Source: Magnaporthiopsis rhizophila
Lineage: Eukaryota; Ascomycota; Sordariomycetes; Magnaporthales; Magnaporthaceae
Reading direction: 5' to 3'
Assembly (NCBI GenBank): GCA_003049465.1
Contig: PYSS01000040.1
Span: 62,001 to 126,000, forward strand
DNA: 64,000 nucleotides
Shown here: piece by piece, positions 34,755 through 46,555 of the stretch
Layout of the letters: every line of letters starts with the position of its first letter
Position numbering within the stretch: position 1 is the stretch's first letter
Notes under the pieces: generated by a model
The model's input: the letters and a program-made list of their open reading frames with translations, nothing else
Told to the model about the DNA's origin: nothing
Database searches by the model: none
Translations under genes and position numbers: made by a program

Positions 34755-35838
34755 TTATCGGTACTGGTCACGCCTGTAGTCGTCGTGAGGTCTCAGCTGT
34801 TGCTGCCTCTGCAGGAGCGACTGCTGCTGTTGCTGCTGCTGTTGCTGCTGCTGTTGCTGCTGCATGTGCTGCTGAGCAGCCGCATCCCTGGGATCCCGAG
34901 GCATGCCGCCGGGCCCAGGCGGACCTCCCATGTCGCGCATTTGCATGTCTCTCAGGGGGTCCATGGGCCGCTGCTGTTGCTGAGGCGGCGGTGCTTGTTG
35001 CTGCGGGTGACCGTACTGTGGAGGCGGCGGCCCGTGTCTCCTATCCTCGTACGCGTTGACCGGCGTGTAGCCCCTCGGCGGCGGCTCCCTCGGCATCACA
35101 GAAGGGCCCGGCGTGGCGCTGTAGCGGGTGTATCCGCCTTGTTGCGGTGGTGGACCAGGGTCGCCGGTGCGGGGAGGCGGCGGCGGATACTGGTGACCGC
35201 TCATCGAGTGCGAATGCTGGTGATGATGTTGTTGTTGCTGCTGTTGCTGCTGCTGATGCGGGTGCTGCTGCATCTGGTGTTGAGGGTGCTGCTGGTGCTG
35301 GGGCGGCGGCGGCTGATGCTGAGGTGGCGGTGCCTGGTGCGGGTACTGGTGTTGCTGGTGTGGCGGAGGTGCATGCTGGTGTTGTACCATTCCCGGACCA
35401 CCAGGAGGCGGATTGTTCCGTGGATCTCGTGGGTCCCTGGGATCTACCCTAGGATCTCCCCTTGGGTCCCCTCTAGGATCTCCTCTCGGGTCTCCCCTGG
35501 GGTCGCCTCTGGGATCGACTCTGGGGTCTACTCTGGGGTCCCCTCTAGGGTCTCCCCTTAGGTCTCCCCTTGGGTCTCCCCTGGGATCTCTAGGGTCCCT
35601 GAGATCCCTTGAGTCTCTAAATTCCCTCAGGCCACCAGGATCACGAGGATCCCTCATATCTCTGGGGTCGCGAAGGTCACGATGATCTCGAAGTTCCCTA
35701 GGATCACGAGGGTCTCTCATTTCCCTGGGGTCCCTGAAATCTCTGGGATCTCGGGGATCATTCACACCGTAAGGGGCGCCCGCGCGATCGTCGCGCATGC
35801 CCATGTGATGAGGAGGCGGCGGCTGCTGCTGTTGCTGC

Positions 35839-35870
<32 letters not shown>

Positions 35871-38800
35871 TTGTTGCTGCTGCTGCTGGGAAAGCTGTCC
35901 TGCCGTCGCCCACCCGGGCTGCGGAACATTAGCCGGCAGAGGCGGCTTTGGTGGCCCGCCATGCTGAGCGCCCCAGGCAGACTGGGGTGGTGGTTGACCT
36001 GTCTTGGGAGGCCCCTGTTGCATCCCATGGCCGGGGCCCCATCCTTGCTGCTGCGGCTGCGAAGTCGGCATTGGCCGGTTGTCGGGCGGCCAGGCCGCAT
36101 CTCTGTTAGGCGGTGGCGGTTGCGGCGGGCCTTGGTCGCGCCTGGCGGGAGTCGGTTGATGTGCGTACTGCAGCGTCGGGGAGCCCGAGTGCGCCTGAGG
36201 CACGGCAGCGCCATAGGACGGATATGACGGCGGCTGGTTCTGATAGCCCATCGGTGGCTGCTGCTGACTCGGCTGAGGAGGTCCGTAGTGGTGAGCCTGA
36301 GGAGAGTTAGCTGCAGGTGATTGATGCTGCGGTTGAGGCGGAAACTGCGGGCGGCCTGCGTAGTAGTCGCTCTCGGCTGGCGGGTCCATCGGGGGGCCAC
36401 CCATGGACTGCCTGGGCACGCTCATGTGCTGTGCCTGCGGGGACTGTGTATGGCCAGAGCCGTATGGCTTCAGGGATGGCATGACCGACGTCGTCGGCGC
36501 GCTTCGGAGGTACTGCGAGAAGATGGGCTTTGATGACTGCCGCAGCTGCGCCGGCGGCGGTGTCGGGGCGGTCCTCGAGGATGACGAGGCTGCCGTGACC
36601 GGAGGCGGCTTGGAACTGGAAGCTGGCGCTTCTGCCGGCCGGCTGGGAGGGGGAGCAGCGGCTGGGGGAGGAGGCGGCGGCGGCGGATCATCGTTGAGGA
36701 GCGCCATGAGGCTGGACGTCTTGCGCTCTGGAGCAGGCCGCGGTGCCGCGGCGGGAGGCGCCGACATGGGCGCGGGCTGTTGCTGCGGCGTTGCAGCCCG
36801 TGACGGTTGCGGCTCGAACTTCACGGCAGCGGCCATGCCATGCGGCTGCTGCACTGTCGTCCGCTCGCCCATGCCCACTCCGTGCGGAGGAGGCGCGGGC
36901 TGGATGGGCTCGCCAAAGAGGCCTCTGTGGGACGGAGGCTGTGGAGCATGAGTTGGCTGTTGCTGCTGCGGTGCGGGCTGCAACTGCGGCGGCGGCGGCG
37001 GCGGCGGCGGTTGGGTTTGCACCGCAAACGTCGGGGGCGCTGAGCCGAGAGGGCGAGTCTGGGACGCCTGCGACGCCTGCTCCGACGACCTCCCCATCGA
37101 CATAGGTTCGTTGCGTAGCGGGGCACCGCGAGATGGAGGAGGACCGTGGGACGGTCCGGGCGCATAGGCATCGTACGGACTCGGCACATCAGGCTCTTGC
37201 TTGAATCGCCCAGCAGTTGGGCTCTTGTTCTGGGCCTGCGTCAGCACCGAAACCGCGCGTTCGATCTGTCGAGCCTCTTCCCTCGCGTGCTGTTGCAGCT
37301 GCATCTGCTGTTGCGCCAGCTGCTGCTGCATTTGTTGGTGGTGCATCTGTTGCTGCTGCATTTGCTGCTGCATCTGTTGTTGTTGTTGCTGCTGCTGTTG
37401 CTGCTGCTGGTCGCTGCGCTGGTTGCGCCTCTGATGAGCAAGCTGTGCAATCTTCTCGTCCAGCCGCTGGTTCCGGTGCAGGTCACCAAGGGGACCTCCA
37501 ATCCCCAGGCCGGAGCTGGGGCCAGCACCACCTGCCGATAAGGGCGAATGCTGGGAGGAAGGAGGTGGTTTCTGCGAGATACGCACTGGCTGTGACTGTG
37601 ACACCGGGCCTGGCATGGGCTGGTCACTCTCCCTCTCCCGTTCGGGTTCCCGCTCGCCGCCGCCGAGGAAGTGAGCAAACGGAGCACGTGGTGTCCTCAT
37701 CCTTGGCGAAGCCGTCTGGGAGACCGACTGTGACATGGAGTGCGAGATTGCGGGAGACATTGCTGGCGAAAGAACAGCCGGCGAGATGGGCTGCTGCGGT
37801 TGTTGCTGATGTTGAACCGGCTGTGGCGGTGGCGGTGGCGGTGGGGGCGGTGCCTGCTGTTGCTGCTGGGCCTGCTGCTGCTGGGCCGGTTGTTGCGCCT
37901 GGGCTGCTTGCGGCGGCTGCTGAGGCGGCTGCTGAGGCGGCTGCTGCGGTATCTGCATTGGCTGCGGAACCATGACGGGAGTTGGCTGAGGGGCCGGTGC
38001 ATGTGCTTGTGGCGGTGCCTGAGAGAGAGGTGACTGCATCGCGGCAGGGACGGGCGTCGGGCCAGGGACAGGAATGGGCGCGCTGGCCGGGAGAGGCACC
38101 GGTGTGGTCGACTGTGGAGCTATGGCGAGCGGCGCCTGGAACCGGCCATAGGACTGTGGGACAGATGTTGCCGAAGCAGGATGCTGCTGCTGCTGCGGCT
38201 GCGGCTGCGGCTGCGGCTGCGGCTGCGGCTGCGGTTGCGGCTGCGGTTGCGGCTGCGGTTGCGGTTGCGGTTGCGGCTGTTGTTGTTGAGGTGGCCCGGC
38301 TGGTGGTCCGACGATAGGACCATGGTTCTCCACCTTGGGTTGCACCAAGTCGTCAGTCGTGTCCGCGGCAGGGAGCAGCCGTTGCGGCGTCGAGGTCGAA
38401 GACGACGACTCCCACTTCTTGTTGCGGGCTCCGGTCGTCGGCGTTGGCGGCGGAGGCCGCTTCTGACCGCGCTGTTTCCGCATGTCTGCCTCGGTGGCAA
38501 TGGCCTCCCACTCGGGCTTCGTGTTGTCCTTCTGGCGTTGGTAATAGTTCTTAACCTGTGGTTGGCGCGAGGAGTGCCCGTCAGTCAGCGGTTCAGGGGC
38601 AGGGGCCGGCCCAGGCTTTGTATCGCAACCTACCATTACCGACGTCTTAGTGTGCATGTGGAGAGCGATAGCGTTCCAGTCCGTGCCAAACGACCGCAGC
38701 AGCGCCGGGAAGTCGTTAGCCTCCGACACGCTCCAGTAGCTGGTGGCCTGGCCCTGCCCCCGGCTACGCTCTGACGGCGAACCAGAGGGCTGCCCGATCT

Positions 38801-41800
38801 CGAAGGCGGGCGCCCCGACCTGGGCCGGCGCCGACAGCGGCAGCGGCAGCTCTGGCCTCAGCGAAGGCGGCGCCATGGCCTCGGTCATGATGGGGGGCGG
38901 GGCCAGTGATAGTGGCTTCTCCGGGCTCCGCAGAGCCGTCGCAGGCAGCAGTGGTTGGGGATGCATGCCCGGAGTCTGTGGCTCGAACGGTGGCGGAGGG
39001 GCCGGGCCCATGCCAGGCGCCATCCCCGGCCCACCCGGGGTCTGTGGCGTGTTCCACTCGGGGCCCGGCGGGCCTTGGACTCGCGAGTTCGACCGCGATC
39101 GGTTCGGCTTGGCCGCGGGCGGCGTCGGGGCAAGGATCGGGGTGACCTTGGGCGTCTCGGCCTTCTTCTCCTTGGGCTGCCGCTTCCGGCCCTTCTTGCC
39201 CTCGGGCTTCTCGGCCCCGCTGTCGCCCTTGTTGGCGCCCGTCCGTCGTCCAGGCGTCCCGCTGGGAGTGGCGCCATCCGAGTCCGCATTGTTGGGCGTG
39301 GCCGCCGCCTCGAAGCTGAAGGTGGGGGCCGCGGCTCGTCTGGGGCGACGACGCTCGCCGTTCTCGCCGTTCTCGTGGTTCTCCTCCGTCTCGTGATCGC
39401 CATTGCCAAGCTCCGAGACCAGGGCGCTCGACCGGGCCTTGCCGCGCCCCTTCTTGCGCTTCTTGGGCTGCTTCTTGAGCTTCTCCTTGAGGTGCAGATC
39501 CCTCTTCTTGAGGTAATAATACTGGATGCATGACCCAAAGGTCCGCTTTGGGATCTGCTCGGCAATCTTGCCCCATTGCTTGGGACACTCAAGGTATGCC
39601 TTCTCGAAAAGCGCCTCCTCCTCGGGGGTGAAGTTGCACACCGGTGGTAACACCTGCCAGGCCGCCACGAGCTTCTCCACAGGGACATAACCAGACCTGT
39701 CCATGAACAGCTGCTTTTTGCGCTCATCGTCGTTCCAGTACATATCTGGGATGACTGCCTCCTTTTCGCTGCGGCACATCTCCTTCTCCGCTCGCAGCTC
39801 ACGCTCACGCCGTTGCTCCTCCTCGGCCTTGGACGCCTGCAGGATACGCTCCAAATCTCTTTCCGTGGCGAACCTGCGGCCCCGTCCCTCTGCTTTCGGC
39901 TCCTGTGGCGGCGGCGGTGGTGCCGCGGCAGGCTCGGAGAAACCCGTCGACACGGCAAATTTGTCACGGCTCCTGACCGCGCTGGGATCGTCTGAGAGCG
40001 TGAAGCGGAGGTAAAGATTGTACTTCTCGCGGTAGTCGCGTTGCACAGTCGCGTAGTCCTCGGCGCGCTCGCTCGTCTCTCGCTTCAGCTTGTCGAGCAC
40101 AAACGACGCCACGCCCGCCCGAGGTTCCATCGACTTGATGAACATCTTGTCCTCGTGCCAGGGCGTAACGTCGAAGATCGGAAGGCTGTCTAGGGGCGGC
40201 GTGACCATGAACTGCCGTACCGTCTCAATGGCCGCACAGTCTGGCTCTTCAATCTCGGTTGCATCATCATCGTCTTCCGTCCTTGCTGGCGAAACCTTTT
40301 CGGGCACCATCTCCTCGTTCACGGTCGGCTTGGGCACGTCGCCATTCACAACCACACCGTTAGTCTTTAGCGCCTCCTGTCCATGCTGTCCAGGGGCTAC
40401 TTCGGCGGCTTCGGTCGTGCCTTGCATGACCACGTCGGCCTCTTCAGGCCTGGGGTCCTCTCGCTCGACAGTCGGAATAGGGACATGCGCGTCCACCATC
40501 TCAACATCTTCAACCTTGGGCTGAGGCTCCATTTGCGCGTCGGCAGTCACTGTCTCGGCAGCAGGCTTACCGGCCGAGGGGGGTGCATCATGCGTCGGTT
40601 TATCCGTCATGACCGTATCGTCCGTTGGCGCAGGGGCAGTTGCAGCGGGCTCGGGAATAGAAACAAGAGCAGGGGGAGGCCTGCTCGGGCCCGCCTTGAC
40701 AGAAGCAGGCACCAGAGATGCTGGTGTATCTGCGGCCTTGTTCTCTGTCATCTTGGTGTCTTTCTCGGCGGCCTTGGCCTCCTTGACACTCTTGGCGTCC
40801 TTTTCCACAGCTTTAGTCTCTTTGGGAACGACCTTGTCAACTTTCTCCACCACCTTGGCCTCTTTCGCGGGGGCTTTAGGATCTGTCGCTGCAGCCTTGG
40901 TCTCTTTCCCGACACCTTTGGTCTCTTTTTCTATAGCCTTGATTTCCTTTGGAGCGCCTTTGGCATCCCGATCAATACTCTTGGCAGGCTTGGTGTTTGC
41001 GGGGACAGTGCTGGTAGGTTCCTTGGGCTCTTTCGGACCTTGTGGCGGTTTTTGTTGCGTCACAGCTGGCTTGACTGCAGCCGACTGGGATGGCTTTCGT
41101 GGAATCCTGACGCCTTCGGGAATCTTTCCGAGCATTCCTACCAGACCCTCTGGCTCATCAGCAAAGGCAAGAGCAGCCATCTGCACGAGGTAGGCGTAAG
41201 TGAACACATTCTTTGCAGGCAAGTCAGCCGACTCGCTCTCGAGCCTTTTGAGCTCGGCCTCGTTCGTCTGGATCTCCTTCTGAAAATAGTCATTCATATC
41301 CTCGTCATCAGACTCGGAAGACTGGTCCGGAGGTGGAGGGGGCGGTGGCGGCGGTACCGACACCTTGACGGGCGCAAAACGTAGTGTTGGCTTGCGACGC
41401 TTGGGCGTGCTCGCAGTTGGGGTGGGCTCTGATCCCGAATGCTGTCCTTCTTTACCGCTCCTGGATTGGGTTGGGCTCAGCGTGGGCGGGCGCTGATAGG
41501 TCGGAGAGGCGCCCATGACGCTGGCGGGCCGCTCGTATCCCGTGCCGGACATGTGGCTGTCGGATGCAAACCAGGGAGGCCTCATCGTCTCGCCATCGAC
41601 CGAAGTCCGCGCAGACAGCGTCCCTCGCTCATGGTCATCTTGCACAATCTCCCCAGGCTCGATCACCTGGTGAACAGAGCGCAAGTGAGTCTCCCCGGTG
41701 GACATATGCGAGTCGGACTGCGCATCACTGCTTCTTGGGCGGTTGCCAAAGTCGACATGATTCTCGGAGCCCGAAGACGCCGGCCGAGGACCAAAAGGTC

Positions 41801-43316
41801 TGGGATGCTGTGAAACAAAGCTCTGTGACCGGTTGACCTTGGGGGACTCGGGGATTTTCTTGCCAGCCAATGCCGGATTTATCCATTGCTTGCTCGAAGG
41901 CCGTTGCTGCTGCGGCTGCTGCGGTTGCTGTTGCTGATGTTGCTGCGACTGTTGCTGCTGCGGCTGTTGCTGTTGCTGCTTCTGATGCTGAGCACGCGGG
42001 CCCGTCGGGATCGGAGGACTACCGTCATGGCCCGAAGCCTTGGATGCGCCGGTGGATGGTAATCGGTCGCCCCCTCCACTTCCTCCTCCCTGATGCCCAG
42101 CAGACAATGGACGCTCCTCAGTAAGTGCCCGCGGGCCTGTCGGTGGTGCCTTTCCGGTCGGAGTTTGCATATCGAGCGCGGTCGGGGTGGCTCGGCTAGC
42201 CACGACGGAGCCAAACGCTGGGGCAGAAGGCGCAAGCGGGGGCGGCGAAACTTCCTTTGCCGACGTTGGCAGTTCGTGAGTGAGTGAGGCACGATCAGTC
42301 TTGGGTCTGATGAGGTCACGGTCACGAGAATCACGGTCGTCACGCAGATCTCTTGATGCGCGAGGATCATCGCCAAGTCGCTGGTTTTCAACACGGTCAT
42401 CTCGGGCATCACGACCGGCCCAGCGCCCATCTTGAGAGCGACTGCGGTAACGGTCGCGTTCGTCAAAGAAGCCAGGTCTCCGTCCACGGTCAGGCCACTC
42501 TCCCCCGCCGCCCCGACCGCGTCCGCGGCCGCCCCTGAAACCGCCGCCACGGTACGATTGGGCTCCAAAGGGCTGATCCGAGTTGGACGATCCCGCCGAC
42601 AACGGCCCGTCCCTCGAGCCGCGTCTTGCGCGTTCGGCATCAACACCGAGCGGTCCGTCTCGTTCCCGGTCTCGATCGCGAAAGTCACGATCTCTCGCTG
42701 GTTCTCTCCCGGGCGGGGAACGTCCCCTGCCTTGGGGGGACGGACGCCTGCCGCGAAAGCTGTCGCGTTGATCTCGCCAGTCGCGCTCCCGCTCCCTGCT
42801 CCTTTCGGTCCGCTCGCCCCTTTCGTCCCTGAACGGCGCGTCTCTGCGTTCGTTGCGGTAATCATCACGTTCTCGGGTGCGATCACGACTGTCGTCTCTC
42901 CAGGCCCTCCCACCACGCCCTCGCGGGCCCCTACCTCGAAAGTTGTCTGAGTAGCCGCCGCGCGGAGGACCGGAGGAGTCGATGAGAGCTTTTGGGCCAC
43001 GTGGAGGCTCTCTGCCGCCGGTTAGCGGATCACGGAACTCTCGGTTCGCCTGAAAGGCGGACTGGTTGACGCGGGTGTCTCCTGATGGCCGCCTGCGGTC
43101 GCCGTCGCCGTACTGCAAGGCGCGGTCGGGAAAGCGGTCGGGCGACCTGTGCGGGGACCGAGAGCGGCGGTCGCCATCGTATCCTCGGTTGTATCTAGAC
43201 CTGTGTTCGTTATGCCCATGAGTATCTATATCCGACCATCTAGGCGCGCCACGGGCGGCGACTTGGCGACGACGAAGTCCTGGGCCCCAAGCAGGGTCCC
43301 AAGATGGCGCGGGCAT
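34755..43316 (-). CDS. SNT1: Snt1/NCoR-like SANT-domain corepressor subunit, very large
   Basis: Two exons are proposed, 43316-38634 and 38555-34755, about 2827 aa. The intron (38633-38556, 78 nt) has GTAGGT and CACAG borders and joins HTKTSVM to VKNYYQRQ inside the second SANT domain. It has no stop and is a multiple of three, so the frame reads straight through it. The first SANT domain is near residues 1223-1272 (FTPEEEALFEKAYLECPKQW... FGSCIQYYYLKK). A conserved helical stretch precedes it near 1030-1130; the second SANT is near 1524-1570. The N terminus is Arg/Asp/Ser-rich, and the C-terminal half is low-complexity Gln/Pro. Two SANT domains in this order match yeast Snt1 of the Set3 histone-deacetylase complex and animal SMRT/NCoR. 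ATG at 43316 is preferred over an in-frame codon 18 upstream for its AAAATGCC context; a missed 5' exon is possible. Confidence 0.85.
34812..34866 (-). repeat. CAG/CAA tract (poly-Gln) at the C terminus of the SANT protein
   Basis: On the plus strand this is (ctg)n interrupted by ttg; on the coding strand it encodes a run of about 15 glutamines close to the stop. Mixed CAG/CAA codons suggest an old tract. Confidence 0.8.
35415..35765 (-). repeat. Tandem Arg-Asp-Pro / Arg-Gly-Asp-Pro coding repeat
   Basis: About 350 bp of degenerate 12-15 bp units (plus strand core gggtctcccct / gggatctcc). They encode repeated RDP, then GDPR and VDPR units within the SANT protein (DPRGDPRGDPRGDPR... DPRVDPR). 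The units are nearly identical in the middle (35460-35590) and diverge at both ends, as expected for slippage or unequal exchange. Confidence 0.85.
35820..35890 (-). repeat. Long CAG/CAA tract (poly-Gln, about 23 residues)
   Basis: The longest glutamine run of the SANT protein, made of mixed ctg/ttg triplets on the plus strand and followed by a proline run and a histidine pair. Confidence 0.85.
37366..37412 (-). repeat. CAG/CAA tract followed by QQM repeats
   Basis: Plus-strand ctg/ttg triplets encode about 13 glutamines. They are flanked by a Gln-Met-rich region (QQMQQQMQQQQMHHQQM) down to about 37,270. Confidence 0.8.
38184..38290 (-). repeat. Hexanucleotide repeat encoding (Gln-Pro)n
   Basis: Plus-strand ggctgc/ggttgc hexamers repeat about 14 times and encode an alternating Gln-Pro stretch, bounded by short poly-Gln on both sides. 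A second-order mix of C and T at one position suggests partial purification by expansion. Confidence 0.85.
41893..41990 (-). repeat. Gln-rich tract near the N terminus of the SANT protein
   Basis: Mixed ctg/ttg triplets with occasional cgg encode a Gln/Pro/His stretch (QKQQQQQPQQQQSQQHQQQQ). Confidence 0.75.
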
Positions 43317-44926
43317 TTTCTCAAGGACGAAAGCCAAAGACAGTGACGAGTGGCGGGTGGATAAGCACACACATTACATGCAAGGGCGCGGGCCCTAACT
43401 GGACTTGCTGTCAGACGACACCATCCGCATCTCAAGGTTTGAGTTACCTCGGGGATGGCGGCGAAGGATGTGGAGGATCGACGCGATATATTTTCTGGGC
43501 CCAGCTGGGGATTCGGGCAAGGCAGGAAAGGGTCGCCGCGAAAAAGGCCGTGACGGGGCCGGCCGCAAGTCAAGGAGAGAGAGCCGGTGATAATGAGCGA
43601 TGGCGGTGTCGGTTGCCGGATTGGATATGCAGACGCAAAGTTTGCAGGCTATGGCGAGCGGCTGGCTGGTGGTGTCCGTTTGCCTGAAAAGGCGCGCCAG
43701 CCTCGCCGAGAAAAAAAAAAAAAAAAAAAAAATCGCAGTGCACGGGGTCAAAAGCCAGCAATGCGGTTACCCGTCAAGGTGTCAGCAGCGATGATGATGG
43801 ATGGATGGCCCCGGGTCGCCGCAATAGGATGTCGAAAGGCGTGGCGGTTTGATGGCGTGTCGAAGACCAAAAAGCTTTGGAGCCTCCGCTTGTTCGAGAT
43901 CCATCCATCCGTTCGATGGCACCCACACCCACAGGCCCGGGCTGGGAGAAGCACGAACGGACGCACAGGACACCACCCGCCGCACAAACCCAGGTTGCCC
44001 CCAATCAGCGCCCTGCACCAGCCTCAGGTGCGCGTGGCGCCGTCAATGCCGCTAGCACCCAACAGGGCCTGCCGAGATGCGCTAGGCCGTATCTAGCACA
44101 AGCTCCAATGACCACACAGGCCGCGCTTGTCGGGAAAACAACTGTCTCAAGCGCCCCACGATCGCCGCCGCCCAATCCCGGCCTCGCTAACGACCCCCTG
44201 GGCTTGTCGCCTCGATGTGCTGGCTGGGCAGCCCCAGCTTTTTTTGTGATGCGTCAAGGCAGTGTCGACTAGGCGGGGCCATCCTCGACATCCGATTCGG
44301 CCGCGGACCGGGGCTAGCCAAAGCTTTACCCGATTCTGCCGCCCTCGTGTTTTTTTCTGTTGTTCTTTTTTTCCTTTCCTTTTGAGATCAAACCCCGTTT
44401 TTCGAACCCAAGACTTGCAGGGTGGTGATCTGCATGCTTGGACGTGCCTGCACATGAACGAGCACGAGGACATGCAAATGGCAAACCTAATACGCGAGCC
44501 GGCAATGCACGTCGAGCATTTCTTGATCACCTTCTGCACGGCGACCGGGCAAAAATAGGGAAATTAAAAAATGAAGATTGAAAAGATGGAATGCGACAGA
44601 CCCTATCAAGGATCCAACGTCGTCGGCTCATGATTGCCGGGGTTGGCACGCCATTGGTCGCTGAATTTTCCGCCCGGATACCGCAGCGTTGTGGCAACTA
44701 AATTCCCATGCTGCTAATTCTGTGGTGACGCCAGAGATTGGTCCTCAACTTTGTCAAAGTTCCAACGCCTGCTTGTACAACAACGGTGAGGATCAGCATC
44801 CATCCCATTGGATCGAGACACAAGAACAGGTGAAAGGAATTAAAATTCGACAAGCTTTTCGGCAGATAAGAAGTGTTCCGACTACCTTTTTTTTTTTTTT
44901 CTTTATTCTGCTCTGCCTCATCCATC
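43317..44926. other. Divergent promoter region, about 1.6 kb
   Basis: Separates the SANT gene (minus) from deoxyhypusine synthase (plus). It holds an A22 run (43711-43732) and, just before the downstream start, a T14 run (44887-44900) in a pyrimidine-rich leader. Open frames on both strands are GC-driven and have no domain. Confidence 0.55.
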
Positions 44927-46218
44927 ATGTCCCAGGAGGGGCAGCCCCCAACGCAGGCCAAGGATGCTGTCCTGGTGCAGTCGGTCGAGATGCCCGAGGG
45001 CTCACAAAAGGTCGAGGAGCTGGACTTCAACAAGTTCAAGGGTCGAGCCATCACCGCCGAAGATCTTCTCGAGGGAATGAAGCACATGGGTTTCCAAGCC
45101 TCTTCCATGGGCGAGGCCGTGCGCATCATCAACGAAATGGTCAGCTGAGAGCCGGAAAATGTGATTTTTTCGCTAAGTGCGGCGAGCACAGTGAGCAGCG
45201 GATATCAGCTGCGACAGTGCTGGGCTGAGCTGGGCTGACCAAGTGGCCACTCCTCAAATCATATCATAATAGAGAGCATGGCGCGACCCAGAGACTGGCG
45301 ATGGCACCACCATCTTCCTGGGCTACACCTCTAATCTCATCTCGTCGGGTCTGCGCGGCGTGTTCCGCTATCTCGTCCAGCACAAGCACGTGTCGTGCAT
45401 TGTGACGACGGCCGGCGGCATCGAGGAGGACTTTATCAAGTGCCTGGGCGACACCTACATGTCGTCCTTCAGCGCTGCGGGCGCCGACCTGCGGAAGAAG
45501 GGCCTGAACCGCATCGGCAACCTCGTCGTGCCCAACTCCAACTACTGCGCCTTCGAGGACTGGGTGGTGCCCATCCTCGACAAGATGCTGGACGAGCAGG
45601 AGGAGAGCAAGGGCAAGGGCGAAGGCGCCGAGATCAACTGGACGCCGTCAAGGGTCATCCACCGCCTCGGCAAGGAGATCAACGACGAGCGCTCCGTCTA
45701 CTACTGGGCCTGGAAGAACAACATCCCCGTCTTCTGCCCGGCTCTGACGGACGGCAGTCTGGGCGACATGCTCTACTTCCACAGCTTCAAGGCGTCCCCG
45801 CGGCGTCTCCGCATCGACATCGTCGAGGACATCCGCGCCATCAACACCATCGCCGTCCGGGCTAAGCGCGCGGGCATCATCATCCTCGGCGGCGGCATAG
45901 TCAAGCACCACATCGCCAACGCCTGCCTGATGCGCAACGGCGCCGAGTCGGCCGTCTACATCAACACGGCGCAGGAGTTTGACGGGAGTGATGCCGGCGC
46001 CAGGCCCGACGAGGCCGTCTCTTGGGGCAAGATTAAAATCGGGGCCGACGCTGTCAAGGTTCGTCATTGCGTGCTTGGCTGGCTACGCACCGTATTCTGT
46101 TTTACTGACACGCACATCTGCTGACAACTTACAGGTGTATCTCGAGGCGACCTCGTGCTTCCCCTTCATTGTCGCAAACACGTTCGCGAAAGAGACGCAA
46201 GCAGAGGCAACGACATAA
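44927..46218 (+). CDS. DYS1: Deoxyhypusine synthase
   Basis: Three exons: 44927-45139, 45273-46058 and 46135-46218, about 360 aa, close to the yeast enzyme. The enzyme moves the butylamine group of spermidine, with NAD, onto a lysine of eIF5A, the first step of hypusine formation. Exon 1 ends VRIINEM and exon 2 begins RAWRDPETGDGTTIFLGYTSNL, exactly as in homologs, with the acceptor at aatag. Conserved blocks follow: VTTAGGIEEDFIKCL, NYCAFEDWVVPILDKML, FCPALTDGSLGDM and INTAQEFDGSDAGARPDEA. The active-site lysine is in SWGKIK, about residue 324. The protein ends VYLEATSCFPFIVANTFAKE plus a short tail. The intron 1 donor is GTCAGC and the intron 2 donor GTTCGT, both non-consensus after GT. No signal or transit peptide; cytosolic. 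Confidence 0.95.
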
Positions 46219-46555
46219 CCAAGTGGAGGTTATGCTCACGACTTGGTCATATCGAGAAAAATTCGTTAAAGATATTCACCCGGCGTTAGCCTGTGTATTC
46301 AGTAGCGCAAGCCCTGACAAATAAAAAAGCAGACCAAGCCCGGGAACCCCATCGCCTGCTATTGTCGGGGTCGTAACAAAACAAAAGGAAAAGGTAAAAC
46401 TAAAGGAAGAAAGACACAAAGCCACCTGCCGTGCAACGTCCCGACATCGTTCTGCGTGACCCAGGCCAAACACCTCTAGCCCGGAATCCACAGATTGCAC
46501 AACAGTGGCGACGGACCACAACCACCGACCCATCCCGCTAACCGCGATTGTCGAA
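46219..46555. other. Convergent intergenic region
   Basis: Lies between the deoxyhypusine synthase stop and the stop of the putative minus-strand gene. AT-rich start, nothing else recognised. Confidence 0.45.

Noticed and set aside
34578..43346. Leu- and Ala-rich plus-strand frames opposite the SANT gene
   Set aside because: They are antisense translations of poly-Gln and Gln-Pro repeats, not real proteins.
44380..44420. Possible tRNA B box (TTCGAA) on the minus strand near 44,400
   Set aside because: No T-arm stem, no A box at proper distance, no acceptor stem.
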